A stretch of DNA of 38,897 nt from an uncultured bacterium (GTDB lineage Bacteria; Pseudomonadota; Gammaproteobacteria; Burkholderiales; Burkholderiaceae_E): positions 1-38,897 of the forward strand of contig CAIPNM010000347.1 of NCBI GenBank assembly GCA_903866395.1, written 5' to 3'. Of this stretch, positions 1-11,257 are shown one piece after another. Below the pieces are notes generated by a model. It did not search any database. It was not told the origin of the DNA and saw only the letters and a list, made by a program, of their open reading frames with translations. How positions within the stretch are numbered: the stretch's first letter is position 1; every line of letters starts with the position of its first letter. The position numbers were made by a program, and so were the translations under genes.

Positions 1-1401
1 AAACACCGGGATCTGAACCACGATTGGCAGACAGCCACCCAGCGGATTGATTTTTTCGGTTTTGTAGAGCTCCATCATCGCCTGGTTCAGCCGCACGCGA
101 TCTTCGCCATAGCGCTCGCGAAGCGCCATCAACCGAGGCGTAACCGCCTTCATACGCGCCATCGAACGGTAGCTCGCTGCCTGGAGCGGATAGAAAATGG
201 TCTTGATCACGATAGTGAGGAGCACAATCGCCCAGCCCCAGTTGCCGATCAACCCGTGGAGCTTTTCCAGGAGCCAGAAAATGGGCTTGGCGATGACCGT
301 GAGAAAGCCATAGTCAACAGCCAGTTCCAGGCCGGGCGCGATGTCTTCCAGCATCCGCTGGTCCTGAGGGCCAGCAAGAAGCCGGGATGACACGGTGGTG
401 GAAGCACCGGGCGCAATCTCGCCCAGACCCATCTTTGCGCCCACCGAGTAAAGCTTGGTGTCGACCTTGCGGGTGTAGTACTCACGAGCGAGCTTGTCTG
501 CCGGGATCCAGGCCGACACAAAGTAGTGCTGGATGATGCCAAGCCAACCGTCGCTCGCACTGGTCGGATGCTTTGCCTTGCCCTTTTCGATATCAGCGAA
601 ATCTACCTTCTGGAACTTTTCCTTATCGGTGTAGATCACGGGCCCGACATAGGTGCTGTAGAAATCCGATCCGCCGGGGGGTGGATTGGAGTCGCGTGTG
701 AGCTGAAGATAAAGGATAGGCGACACCGTTTGTCCGCCCAGGTTGGTGATGCGATCGCTCACCTCGAGCACATACGATCCCCGGCCGAGCCGCAATGTGC
801 GCTCAAACCGAACACCACCGCTCTCGGAGACCAGTTTCACGCCCGCCGCCTCGCCACTTGCACCCAGCTCGCGCGGCAACCCCGCCTCAGCCACCTGCAT
901 TGGACTGCGATGGTTTGGAAAGGTCTGACCGTCGGGCGCACCAATCAGGCCGCTTTGTGCAAGGTAGGTGCTATTCGGGCGCAGATCGAACAGCAACACA
1001 TTGCCGTTGCGGGTGATGGTGTCGCGATGCCTCAACAACTCACCGCGGCGGATTTGACCGCCCATCGGATCGATATCAAGCGCAAGCACATCGTTACTGA
1101 GCCGAATCGACTCGGTGCGCGGTGCGGCAGCCTCGGCCGCGCCTGGAATTTGGGCGGCGGCCGCCGCAGCCGGCGCGGGTCCGGTTGGAATGCTGGGGTC
1201 GGTTCCTGGTGCTGATGAACGAGCGGGCGCAGCCCCGCTTGGGGTTGATGTGGCACCACCCGCCGGTGCTGCCGCAGGTTCGGCCTTCTGCGGTTGCGGA
1301 CCGAACAGGGTGGGCTGACCCTGATGACGCTGCCACGCGTCCCAGAGAAACAGGAGCGACATGGAGAAGATAATCCAGAGAATCAGACGCTGGGTGGGCA
1401 T
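1..1401 (-). CDS. yidC: Membrane protein insertase YidC (3' end cut by window edge)
   Basis: YidC inserts and folds inner-membrane proteins, alone or with the Sec translocon. The 467 codons present start at an ATG at 1401 and run off the window at base 1, so roughly the last 80-90 residues are missing (inferred from the usual length of about 550). Visible are an N-terminal membrane anchor (about residues 6-18, LILWIIFSMSLLFLW), an Ala/Pro-rich linker, the large periplasmic domain found in Gram-negative YidC, and the first conserved core segment near residues 375-405 (GNWGWAIVLLTIVIKTIF). The last visible residues, GGCLPIVVQIPVF, are a family hallmark. The start overlaps the end of yidD by 19 bp, and the gene is the last visible member of the minus-strand rpmH-rnpA-yidD-yidC series. 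Identification is secure. Confidence 0.97.
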   Translation of the reverse strand, partial: MPTQRLILWIIFSMSLLFLWDAWQRHQGQPTLFGPQPQKAEPAAAPAGGATSTPSGAAPARSSAPGTDPSIPTGPAPAAAAAAQIPGAAEAAAPRTESIRLSNDVLALDIDPMGGQIRRGELLRHRDTITRNGNVLLFDLRPNSTYLAQSGLIGAPDGQTFPNHRSPMQVAEAGLPRELGASGEAAGVKLVSESGGVRFERTLRLGRGSYVLEVSDRITNLGGQTVSPILYLQLTRDSNPPPGGSDFYSTYVGPVIYTDKEKFQKVDFADIEKGKAKHPTSASDGWLGIIQHYFVSAWIPADKLAREYYTRKVDTKLYSVGAKMGLGEIAPGASTTVSSRLLAGPQDQRMLEDIAPGLELAVDYGFLTVIAKPIFWLLEKLHGLIGNWGWAIVLLTIVIKTIFYPLQAASYRSMARMKAVTPRLMALRERYGEDRVRLNQAMMELYKTEKINPLGGCLPIVVQIPVF

Positions 1402-1721
1402 GATCGGGAGTCGGTGGAATCTTTAGGAAACAGCGCGGCAGATTGAGCGTGCGTTGCACACCGGCAGCTAAGCACCGGAGGCACCTCGTCAATCCCGCTC
1501 GCACCAAAGGGGTGGCATCGGGCCAAGCGCCGAGTGATGAGGATCAGCGCATGCACCGGCCGGTGGGTTGATAGCGCCTGAAGCGCATAGTCGGAACAAG
1601 AAGGAAGGAAACGGCAGCGCGGCCCGATGAGCGGGCTGATCGCCGCCCGGTAAACCTGCACCAGACCGCTCAGGAAGCCTGCAACCAGCGATCGGCCGGG
1701 ATGACGTGCAGCAACCGTCAC
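1383..1721 (-). CDS. yidD: Membrane protein insertion efficiency factor YidD
   Basis: YidD is a small membrane-associated protein that helps YidC-dependent insertion. The 112-residue product has the conserved core: an amphipathic N-terminus with VQVYRAAISPLIGPRCRFLP, then SCSDYALQAL, and the HPFGASGIDEVPP ending. Residues 83-112 form an extra tail with no family resemblance that I recognise; the E. coli protein has about 85 residues. The start is a GTG at 1721-1719 whose last bases overlap the rnpA stop codon (GTGA), implying translational coupling. The 3' end overlaps the yidC start by 19 bp, so part of the extra tail is encoded by bases that also encode the first residues of YidC. Confidence 0.93.
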   Translation of the reverse strand: MTVAARHPGRSLVAGFLSGLVQVYRAAISPLIGPRCRFLPSCSDYALQALSTHRPVHALILITRRLARCHPFGASGIDEVPPVLSCRCATHAQSAALFPKDSTDSRSCPPSV

Positions 1722-2212
1722 GTGCGGCCTACGCCTAGACTGAACACACGCTCAAGCTCCGCACGCCAGGCAGCCTTCCGTGCGCGTTGGGAGAGCGCTT
1801 CAAACCCGGTGGGTGTTCGCTTGAGACGAAGCATGAGGGCGCACCCTGATGCCTGCTCGCGGGTCGCCCGAAGCGACTCGCGGGCAAGTCGCCTCACGGT
1901 ATTGCGATCCACCGCTCGTTTTAGCACGCGCCGCGGAACCGACATGAGGAGAATGGGCTCGTCTGGTGTGCCTGTGGGGCGCCGATGCAATCCGAAACAC
2001 GTGGTGGAGGCCACCGGACGCGTTTTAAGGAGAACACCCGCGTTGACGCGGCGCGCTGGCACCGAGGGCTTGGCAACGGGTGAAGTCTCAGCCTCGGCCG
2101 GCGCTACGCCGCTTGGTTCCATCCCACCTGGTCCCACCCCGTCCGGCGCCAGCCCACCAGACACCCTTACAGGCTGTTGTTTAGACACCGAGACGCTTGC
2201 GGCCTTTGGCAC
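1718..2212 (-). CDS. rnpA: Ribonuclease P protein component, with unusual N-terminal extension
   Basis: RnpA binds the RNase P RNA and helps it cleave the 5' leader from precursor tRNAs. The family signature is visible as [13 protein letters not shown] (residues about 103-115), preceded by a strand resembling the family's SRKVGKAVVRN segment ([14 protein letters not shown]). The open frame from the GTG at 2212 gives 164 residues, against about 120 for the family. The first ~55 residues are Pro/Ala/Gly-rich and show no sign of the usual first helix with its aromatic residues. An internal ATG at 2122 is the other plausible start and would give 134 residues. The GTG start lies 32 bp inside the 3' end of rpmH in another frame, and I see no Shine-Dalgarno sequence before it. 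The function is certain; the start is not. Confidence 0.88.
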   Translation of the reverse strand: MPKAASVSVSKQQPVRVSGGLAPDGVGPGGMEPSGVAPAEAETSPVAKPSVPARRVNAGVLLKTRPVASTTCFGLHRRPTGTPDEPILLMSVPRRVLKRAVDRNTVRRLARESLRATREQASGCALMLRLKRTPTGFEALSQRARKAAWRAELERVFSLGVGRT

Positions 2213-2315
2213 GCCGGGCCCGGATCACCCCCCGACCACCGCGAGTTTTCATGCGCACGAGAAATCCGTGCGTGCGCTTGCGGCGGGTCACTGAGGGCTG
2301 GTAGGTGCGCTTCAT
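2181..2315 (-). CDS. rpmH: 50S ribosomal protein L34
   Basis: L34 is a small, very basic protein of the large ribosomal subunit. The 44 codons from the ATG at 2315 read [20 protein letters not shown], continue through [20 protein letters not shown] and end RLGV, a canonical L34. A second ATG lies directly upstream at 2318. The AAGGA Shine-Dalgarno (minus strand, 2322-2326) has better spacing to the ATG at 2315, and that start also matches the family. It heads the minus-strand rpmH-rnpA-yidD-yidC series, divergent from dnaA. Confidence 0.98.
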   Translation of the reverse strand: MKRTYQPSVTRRKRTHGFLVRMKTRGGRGVIRARRAKGRKRLGV

Positions 2316-2329
2316 CATCTATCCTTGCG

Positions 2330-2348
2330 CGCCCACACCGGGTGGGCG
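2330..2348 (-). promoter_or_regulatory. Perfect stem-loop in the rpmH leader
   Basis: Seven bases CGCCCAC (2330-2336) pair perfectly with GTGGGCG (2342-2348) around a five-base loop. In the rpmH transcript this hairpin would end only a few bases before the AAGGA ribosome-binding site. Neither strand has a T run after it in the right direction (on the minus strand the T run precedes it), so it is not a simple terminator. A role in rpmH translation or mRNA 5' stability is inference. Confidence 0.4.
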
Positions 2349-2432
2349 TCATAAAAAACTTCCAGAGAAACTTCGAGGGAAAAGCCTTTCATTACAACGC
2401 ATTACCCGGTTCCCTGTCAATTCGCCCTATCG

Positions 2433-2459
2433 TTCGCCCTGAGCGTGTCGGGTTAGAAT
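2433..2459 (+). promoter_or_regulatory. Candidate dnaA promoter
   Basis: A TAGAAT hexamer at 2454-2459 matches the sigma-70 -10 consensus at five of six bases. The best partner upstream is a weak TTCGCC at 2433-2438 with a short 15-base spacer. It lies about 60 bp before the dnaA start. The 2316-2518 gap otherwise shows the rpmH leader hairpin and no good DnaA box by eye. Confidence 0.3.
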
Positions 2460-2518
2460 TTAAGGTTCGCCAATTTGGGCAATTCAAAATAGGCGCCGGT
2501 CCGGAGCCGGCACATACA

Positions 2519-3913
2519 ATGCAGGATCGCTGGCTCGACTGCGTGGCACGGCTTGAATCCGAGCTACCCGCGCAGCAATTCAAACCCTGGATCAAGCCCC
2601 TGGTTTTTCTGGGCTTCGAACCCGATTCGCAGCGCCTGCGTCTCGGCGCGCCAGGTCAATTCAAACTCAATCTGATACGCAGTCAGTTCGAGTCCCGTAT
2701 TGGCACCGTTGCGACGGCTGTTTTCGGTTGTCCGGTTAACGTGAGTTTCGAGCTCATTTCGGCCTCGGGCGCCACACCCGCTGGCGACGATCCAGGCGGC
2801 CCCGCGTCCGCTTCAATCGAAGCTGCAGGACGCATCGCAACAAGCCCTCCAAACTCGCACCGACCTGACACCGAATCCGTTAACGATGTGAGCGCGTCTC
2901 GACTACGCGCCGACCTGAGTTTTGATAATTTTGTTCACGGCAAAGCCAATCAGATGGCCTGGTCTGCCGCACTCCAGGTGGTCGAGCGCCCCGGCTCCCA
3001 GTACAACCCGCTATTTCTTTACGGTGGTGTGGGTCTGGGAAAAACCCACCTGCTGCACGCGGCCGGTAACGCGCTCCGGTTGCGCGACCCCCGGGTGCGG
3101 GTTCGCTACATCCATGCCCAGGACTATTTCGATGAAATGGTCCGCGGCATCCAGCGTAAGTCGCTTGCCGAGTTCAAGGCCAAATATCAGTCACTCGATC
3201 TGCTGTTGGTCGATGACATTCAATTCCTGGGTGGCAAAGACCGCACGCAGGAAGAATTCTTCTACACCTTCGAGGCACTGCTCTCGGCGAGGAAACAACT
3301 CATCCTCACCTGCGACAGCTATCCAAAAGAGCTCTCCGGCATTGAGGAGCGCCTCGTTTCCCGCTTTGGTTCGGGACTGATCGTTGAAATCGAGCCGCCC
3401 GAACTTGAAATGCGGGTCGCGATTCTTTTGAAGAAGGCTGAGCTCTCGGGCGAACGGCTTCCCGAAGAAGTCGCCTTCTTCATTGCTCGGCACGTTCGAT
3501 CCAACGTTCGCGAGCTCGAAGGGGCACTGCTTCGGGTCATCGCCTTTGCGCGCTTTCGCAACAAGCCAATCGGCGCTGAGCTGGCCCGCGAGGCCCTCAA
3601 AGACATCCTCGCGCTTAACCGAGCGCCGGTTTCAATCGAGTCGATCCAGAAAACCGTGTCTGACTTCTTCAAGATCAAGGTCGCCGACATGTATAGCAAG
3701 CGTCGCCCCGCACATATCGCCCGGGCGCGGCAGGTTGCCATGTACTTCGCGAAGGAACTCACCCAGAAAAGCTTTCCTGAGATTGGAGAAGCCTTCGGGG
3801 GTCGGGACCACACCACGGTCATGCACGCAGTCAAGCGAATTGCCGAGATCCGTCAACACGATCAGGAGATGAACCGCCACCTCCATGTGCTCGAACAGAC
3901 GCTGCGAGGATGA
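2519..3913 (+). CDS. dnaA: Chromosomal replication initiator DnaA
   Basis: DnaA is the AAA+ ATPase that binds DnaA boxes at oriC, melts the origin and loads DnaB. The 464-residue product starts at the ATG at 2519 (MQDRWLDCVARLESELP), the standard domain I start. The open frame continues upstream to 2177, but that stretch is antisense to rpmH and has no DnaA similarity. Visible are domain I (1-80), a Pro/Ser-rich linker (domain II), Walker A GGVGLGKTH near residue 170, Walker B LLLVDDIQFL near 228, and the domain IV DNA-binding signature GGRDHTTVMHAV near 427. Length is normal. It is divergent from rpmH and followed by dnaN after 285 bp, the classical origin layout. Confidence 0.98.
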   Translation: MQDRWLDCVARLESELPAQQFKPWIKPLVFLGFEPDSQRLRLGAPGQFKLNLIRSQFESRIGTVATAVFGCPVNVSFELISASGATPAGDDPGGPASASIEAAGRIATSPPNSHRPDTESVNDVSASRLRADLSFDNFVHGKANQMAWSAALQVVERPGSQYNPLFLYGGVGLGKTHLLHAAGNALRLRDPRVRVRYIHAQDYFDEMVRGIQRKSLAEFKAKYQSLDLLLVDDIQFLGGKDRTQEEFFYTFEALLSARKQLILTCDSYPKELSGIEERLVSRFGSGLIVEIEPPELEMRVAILLKKAELSGERLPEEVAFFIARHVRSNVRELEGALLRVIAFARFRNKPIGAELAREALKDILALNRAPVSIESIQKTVSDFFKIKVADMYSKRRPAHIARARQVAMYFAKELTQKSFPEIGEAFGGRDHTTVMHAVKRIAEIRQHDQEMNRHLHVLEQTLRG

Positions 3914-3933
3914 GCCGTATGCACCCTCCTTTC

Positions 3934-3942
3934 TGTGGACAA
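3934..3942 (-). promoter_or_regulatory. DnaA-box-like site
   Basis: TGTGGACAA reads TTGTCCACA on the minus strand, one base from the TTATCCACA consensus. It lies 21 bp after the dnaA stop codon, where DnaA could bind for origin activity or autoregulation. Confidence 0.55.
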
Positions 3943-4037
3943 CGGGTCGATAACCCGACCAATAACCTGCGAAGAGCCGGCCCGCAACCCATGGAACCGA
4001 ATGTGATCAACCCGGGGCTTTTCCTGAGATCGAAAAG

Positions 4038-4046
4038 TTATCCCAC
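4038..4046 (+). promoter_or_regulatory. Weak DnaA-box-like site
   Basis: TTATCCCAC keeps the first six consensus bases TTATCC but departs in the last three. Its position between the better site and the AT-rich stretch is suggestive; the match alone is weak. Confidence 0.25.
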
Positions 4047-4101
4047 CCAGTCCCCAGCACCTGGTACAGCTTGAGCGCAACCCGATTTACGCCTTAAGAC
4101 C

Positions 4102-4128
4102 TTGACACAACACAAGAAAGATTAGGTT
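4102..4128 (+). promoter_or_regulatory. Candidate dnaN promoter
   Basis: A perfect TTGACA -35 hexamer lies at 4102-4107, followed after 15 bases by TAGGTT (4123-4128), a poor -10 box matching the consensus at three bases. It sits about 70 bp before dnaN, inside the AT-rich part of the origin candidate. Confidence 0.35.
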
Positions 4129-4198
4129 TTCAACAGAGTTGTTCGCCAGTCATTCATTAACAACAACATTGATATCAAACTAAACAGGAGCCTGAACC

Positions 4199-7797
<3,599 letters not shown>

Positions 7798-7809
7798 GCG
7801 CCGTCCCTG

Positions 7810-9408
7810 ATGAGCAGTCTTTCGATCGCCGATGAGGTGCGCAGGCGCCGCACCTTCGCCATCATCTCTCACCCCGATGCGGGTAAAACCACGCTCACCG
7901 AGAAGCTTCTGCTTTTCGGGGGCGCCATTCAACAGGCTGGCACGGTCAAAGCGAGAAAGAGCGCTCGCCATGCCACCTCCGACTGGATGGAAGTGGAAAA
8001 GCAGCGCGGCATTTCGGTGAGCAGTTCAGTGATGCAGTTTGAGTATGCGCACCACACCATCAATCTGCTCGATACCCCTGGCCACGAGGACTTCTCCGAG
8101 GACACTTATCGGGTGCTCACCGCGGTGGATGCCGCAGTGATGGTGATTGACGCTGCGAAGGGCGTCGAAGAGCGAACCATTAAGCTCCTCGAGATTTGCC
8201 GTCTACGCAATACGCCGATCATCACCTTCATCAACAAGCTCGATCGTGAGGTGCGGGAGCCGCTTTCGCTGATCGAGGAGGTCGAGTCGGTTTTGAAAAT
8301 CGACTGTGCACCCCTTGCCTGGCCGCTTGGCATGGGTAAGCGCTTCCGGGGTGTGTTTGATCTACGTCGCGATCAGCTGATCCGGTTCGCGGCCGGCGAA
8401 GACCGGGTCAGTGACAACGAGGAAGTGATCGCCGGCCTCGACAATCCCCGGCTCGATGCGCTCTTTCCAGAAGAGATCAAGGCGCTTCGCGATGATGTCG
8501 ATCTGGTGCGGGCCGCAAGTGCGCCATTTGAGGTCGAGCGGTTTCTCGCTGCCAGCCAAACGCCGGTGCTGTTCGGATCGGCGATCAACAATTTTGGTGT
8601 TCGGGAAATTCTCCAGGCGCTGATTGATTGGGCGCCCGCACCGCTTTCCCGTACCACCACCACGCGTAGCGTTGCCCCCGACGAGCCCGCGCTCACCGGT
8701 TTCGTCTTCAAGATCCAGGCCAACATGGATCCCCGGCATCGTGACCGCATTGCTTTCGTGCGGATCTGCTCGGGTCGCTATCGGCCGGGCTCGCGGGTGG
8801 TGCATCAGCGCACTGGCCGCGAACTCAAAATTGCTCACGCGCTCTCTTTCATGGCGAATGAGCGGGTGGCCAGCGAAGAAGCGGTGGCAGGCGACATCAT
8901 CGGACTCCACAACCACGGTCAGCTTCAGATCGGCGATACCCTGACCGAGGGAGAAAAGCTCGCGTTTTTGGGCATCCCGTATTTCGCACCCGAGTTGTTC
9001 CGGATGGCGCGTGCGCGCGACCCGTTCAAATCCAAGCAGCTGAGCAAAGGCCTCAAAGAATTGGGCGAAGAGGGCGCTATCCAGGTCTTTGAGAACGCGC
9101 TCGGTCACACGCTACTCGGCGCGGTGGGTCCACTCCAGTTTGAGATCGTGGCGCATCGACTGCAAACTGAGTATCAGGTTGATGCGGTCTACGACCCCAG
9201 CGACATTCAGCTCGCCCGCTGGCTGGTGTTTCCTGACGATGCTGCACGCAAAAAATTTGAGCGCGAACAAGCCATACGACTTGCACATGATGTCGATGCC
9301 AACCCGGTTTATCTTGCGCCCAACCGGTACAACCTGCAGGTGACGATGGAGGCGTGGCCGTCGGTGCGCTTTCTCGCCACCCGCGAGCATGGGGAGATTC
9401 TCGGATGA
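7810..9408 (+). CDS. prfC: Peptide chain release factor 3
   Basis: RF3 is a translational GTPase that recycles release factors RF1 and RF2 from the ribosome after termination. The 532-residue product has normal length and the GTPase motifs in order: P-loop HPDAGKTT near residues 20-28, ISVSSSVMQF (switch I), DTPGHEDFSEDTYR near 89 and NKLDRE near 142. The EF-G-like domains II and III follow. I see no strong Shine-Dalgarno sequence; the gene starts 12 bp after gyrB and may depend on read-through translation. Its stop overlaps the nudC start as ATGA, indicating coupled translation. Confidence 0.97.
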   Translation: MSSLSIADEVRRRRTFAIISHPDAGKTTLTEKLLLFGGAIQQAGTVKARKSARHATSDWMEVEKQRGISVSSSVMQFEYAHHTINLLDTPGHEDFSEDTYRVLTAVDAAVMVIDAAKGVEERTIKLLEICRLRNTPIITFINKLDREVREPLSLIEEVESVLKIDCAPLAWPLGMGKRFRGVFDLRRDQLIRFAAGEDRVSDNEEVIAGLDNPRLDALFPEEIKALRDDVDLVRAASAPFEVERFLAASQTPVLFGSAINNFGVREILQALIDWAPAPLSRTTTTRSVAPDEPALTGFVFKIQANMDPRHRDRIAFVRICSGRYRPGSRVVHQRTGRELKIAHALSFMANERVASEEAVAGDIIGLHNHGQLQIGDTLTEGEKLAFLGIPYFAPELFRMARARDPFKSKQLSKGLKELGEEGAIQVFENALGHTLLGAVGPLQFEIVAHRLQTEYQVDAVYDPSDIQLARWLVFPDDAARKKFEREQAIRLAHDVDANPVYLAPNRYNLQVTMEAWPSVRFLATREHGEILG

Positions 9409-10250
9409 TCCGATCGCCCGACGACTTCGAGCCCTCGCTCGAACTCTCGCTTCATGATGACGCGCTCGCCTATGTGTTTACCGGTGATGCGCTGGTGCTG
9501 ACCGAGCGCGAGCCGCGCGCGTTGCCCTGGCGACACTATCGGACGCTGGGCATCGAAGCCGCGCGCGTGCATTCAATCGGACGACACCAGGGGCGGGATC
9601 ATATTGCCGTCGCGCTCGATGCTTCGGTTGCAGGCGGAGTGACGCTCCCGCCTGGTCTGCGGGCGGCGGGTCTGCGGCAGTGGTTTGGTGAGCTCAATGA
9701 CACCGACCTGGCGATTGCCATGCGCGCGATCCAGCTCCTCGAGTGGGATCGCACGCATCGCTTCTGTGGCGCCTGTGGCACGCGAACCGAACACCTGCCT
9801 GGTGAGCGCGCAAGGCGCTGCCCATCTTGCGGGCTTTCCACCTACCCGCGGATCGCACCCGCGATGATGGTGATGGTCACACGTGGCCGGCAAATGCTGA
9901 TGGGTCGGGGGCTGCACTTTCCACCGGGTCGCTATAGCGCGCTTGCAGGGTTCGTTGAGGCCGGTGAAACCATCGAGCAGGCGGTGGTGCGTGAAGTGAG
10001 GGAGGAAGCGGGCATCGAAATTCGCGATCTTCGCTATTTCGGAAGCCAGAGTTGGCCGTTTCCGCATTCCCTCATGATTGCGTTTCGTGCCGAATGGGCG
10101 GGGGGCGAGATTCGGATTGACCCCAACGAACTCGCCGATGCGCAGTGGTTCGACCCCGAGGCCTTGCCGGGCATACCGCCAAGGCTTAGCATCGCTCGCG
10201 CGCTTATTGACGCAACGCTCGCCGAACTTTCCGGCTCTTCACCGCGCTAG
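9405..10250 (+). CDS. nudC: NAD(H) pyrophosphatase / NAD-RNA decapping hydrolase NudC
   Basis: NudC is a Nudix hydrolase that cleaves NAD(H) to NMN(H) and AMP and removes NAD caps from RNA 5' ends. The 281-residue product carries the family's zinc ribbon (CGACG at residue 121, second pair CPSCG) followed by SxYPRIAPAMMVMV-like sequence. The Nudix box (residues 182-204, GFVEAGETIEQ...REVREEAGIE) fits the Gx5Ex7REUXEExGU pattern, and the NudC-specific SQSWPFPHSLM motif follows it. The ATG at 9405 overlaps the prfC stop (ATGA). The open frame extends 17 codons further upstream inside prfC, but the coupled ATG is the natural start. The 3' end overlaps the convergent LysR gene by 47 bp. Confidence 0.95.
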   Translation: MIRSPDDFEPSLELSLHDDALAYVFTGDALVLTEREPRALPWRHYRTLGIEAARVHSIGRHQGRDHIAVALDASVAGGVTLPPGLRAAGLRQWFGELNDTDLAIAMRAIQLLEWDRTHRFCGACGTRTEHLPGERARRCPSCGLSTYPRIAPAMMVMVTRGRQMLMGRGLHFPPGRYSALAGFVEAGETIEQAVVREVREEAGIEIRDLRYFGSQSWPFPHSLMIAFRAEWAGGEIRIDPNELADAQWFDPEALPGIPPRLSIARALIDATLAELSGSSPR

Positions 10251-11157
10251 GCGGCTCGACAGCAATCGCCGGGAGCGAGCTGCCCGCGTGGTCGAAGATG
10301 GCACGCACACAGGGGTGGGTGGTGCGCCTCTGAACCGAAATCGCAAAGAACTCCTGTCTGACTTCATCGGTTGACCCGATGTGACGCACGCCGTACTGCT
10401 CGGCGATTTCATCGGCGAGCGCGGCCGGCGACGAAAACACGCCGAGCCCCGCGCGACCAAACGCTTTCATGAGCGCCGCGTCATCAAACTCAGCGACCAG
10501 TTCGGGGGCAAGGTGGTGTCGCTCAAACCATCGCACCAGCCGCCCGTATAGCGCGGTGTCCTGCCCGGGCATCAGCATGGGCATCCGGTGCAGGCAGGCG
10601 GGAAAATCACCGGTCAGGCGCTCGGCAAGTGAGGGTGCGGCAAGAAAGCAGAGCCCGGTTTCACCCAGTCGGTGGTTGAACGCGCGTACGCCGGTGCCGG
10701 GCGGCGTCGGGGTGTCGGCAATCACCATATCGAGGCGGTGAACCGAGAGTTCGGCGAGCAATCCGTCTAGCTTCCATTCGCGTGCGGTCAGGTGCACCGG
10801 TTTACCGATCCGCATGGCGGGCTCGATCAGCCGGTACGCAACTGCCTTGGGCACCACATCGGCCACCCCGATTCGAAAATGGACTGATTGCGACCCGGCG
10901 CTGCCGCGCAGCACCGCCTCGGCTTCGGCGCCCAGCGAAAAAATCCGCTCGGCATAGTCGAAAGCGACCTGCCCGGACTCGGTCAGCTCGAGGCGGCGAC
11001 CGCGCCGTTCGAACAGCTGCGCACCGAGCGACGCTTCGAGTTCATGGAGCTGCTCGCTGATGGTCTGCGGCGTGACATGGGCTTCGTCGCTTGCGCGCGC
11101 TAGGCCGCCCGCGCGCGCAACCCGCCAGAAATATTGCAGGTGCTTGTAGTTAATCAT
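10204..11157 (-). CDS. nhaR: LysR-family transcriptional activator, NhaR type
   Basis: The product resembles NhaR, which in E. coli senses Na+ and activates nhaA and other genes. The start MINYKHLQYFWRVARAGG closely follows NhaR's INYNHLYYFWHV. The LysR helix-turn-helix continues with HVTPQTISEQLHELEASLG, and the effector domain keeps NhaR-like GVADVVPKAV, HRLDMVIADTP, FPACL and EFDDAALMKAFG. The chosen ATG at 11157 gives 317 residues; an ATG eight codons upstream is possible but adds sequence not seen in NhaR. No antiporter gene lies nearby, so the regulated targets are unknown. The gene is divergent from an Rrf2-family regulator across a 100-bp AT-rich gap and overlaps the end of nudC. Confidence 0.85.
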   Translation of the reverse strand: MINYKHLQYFWRVARAGGLARASDEAHVTPQTISEQLHELEASLGAQLFERRGRRLELTESGQVAFDYAERIFSLGAEAEAVLRGSAGSQSVHFRIGVADVVPKAVAYRLIEPAMRIGKPVHLTAREWKLDGLLAELSVHRLDMVIADTPTPPGTGVRAFNHRLGETGLCFLAAPSLAERLTGDFPACLHRMPMLMPGQDTALYGRLVRWFERHHLAPELVAEFDDAALMKAFGRAGLGVFSSPAALADEIAEQYGVRHIGSTDEVRQEFFAISVQRRTTHPCVRAIFDHAGSSLPAIAVEPPSAVKSRKVRRALRQ

Positions 11158-11174
11158 TCGGATAAACCGATAAA
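11158..11174. promoter_or_regulatory. Tandem 8-bp near-repeat beside the nhaR-like start
   Basis: CGGATAAA (11159-11166) is followed directly by CCGATAAA (11167-11174), and TCGG/CCGA (11158-11161 and 11167-11170) form a short inverted repeat around ATAAA. The site lies immediately upstream of the nhaR-like ATG in the 100-bp AT-rich gap between two divergent regulator genes, a likely place for an operator. Which protein binds, if any, cannot be told from the sequence. Confidence 0.3.
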
Positions 11175-11257
11175 TAGACACGGAACAAACGAATATACCG
11201 AAATTATGCGCGTCGGTAAGCTCTGTCTCGTCATCACTTTTCCGTCAAGAGGTTCCC

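Larger units (their letters stand above)
3914..4198. other. Candidate replication origin (dnaA-dnaN intergenic region)
   Basis: This is the longest gene-free stretch in the window. It holds one good DnaA-box-like site (3934-3942), a weaker one (4038-4046), a short inverted repeat CGGGT/ACCCG at 3943-3957, and an AT-rich stretch at about 4100-4190 in an otherwise GC-rich sequence, suitable as an unwinding element. Placement next to dnaA in the rpmH-dnaA-dnaN-gyrB arrangement is typical of bacterial origins. The number of convincing DnaA boxes is low, so the assignment rests mostly on context. Confidence 0.55.

Noticed and set aside
2177..2518. Open frame extending dnaA upstream by 114 codons
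   Set aside because: It is antisense to rpmH, has no DnaA-like sequence, and the ATG at 2519 gives the standard DnaA N-terminus and length.
3943..3957. CGGGT/ACCCG inverted repeat as a dnaA terminator
   Set aside because: Only five base pairs and no T run; kept only as a detail of the origin candidate.
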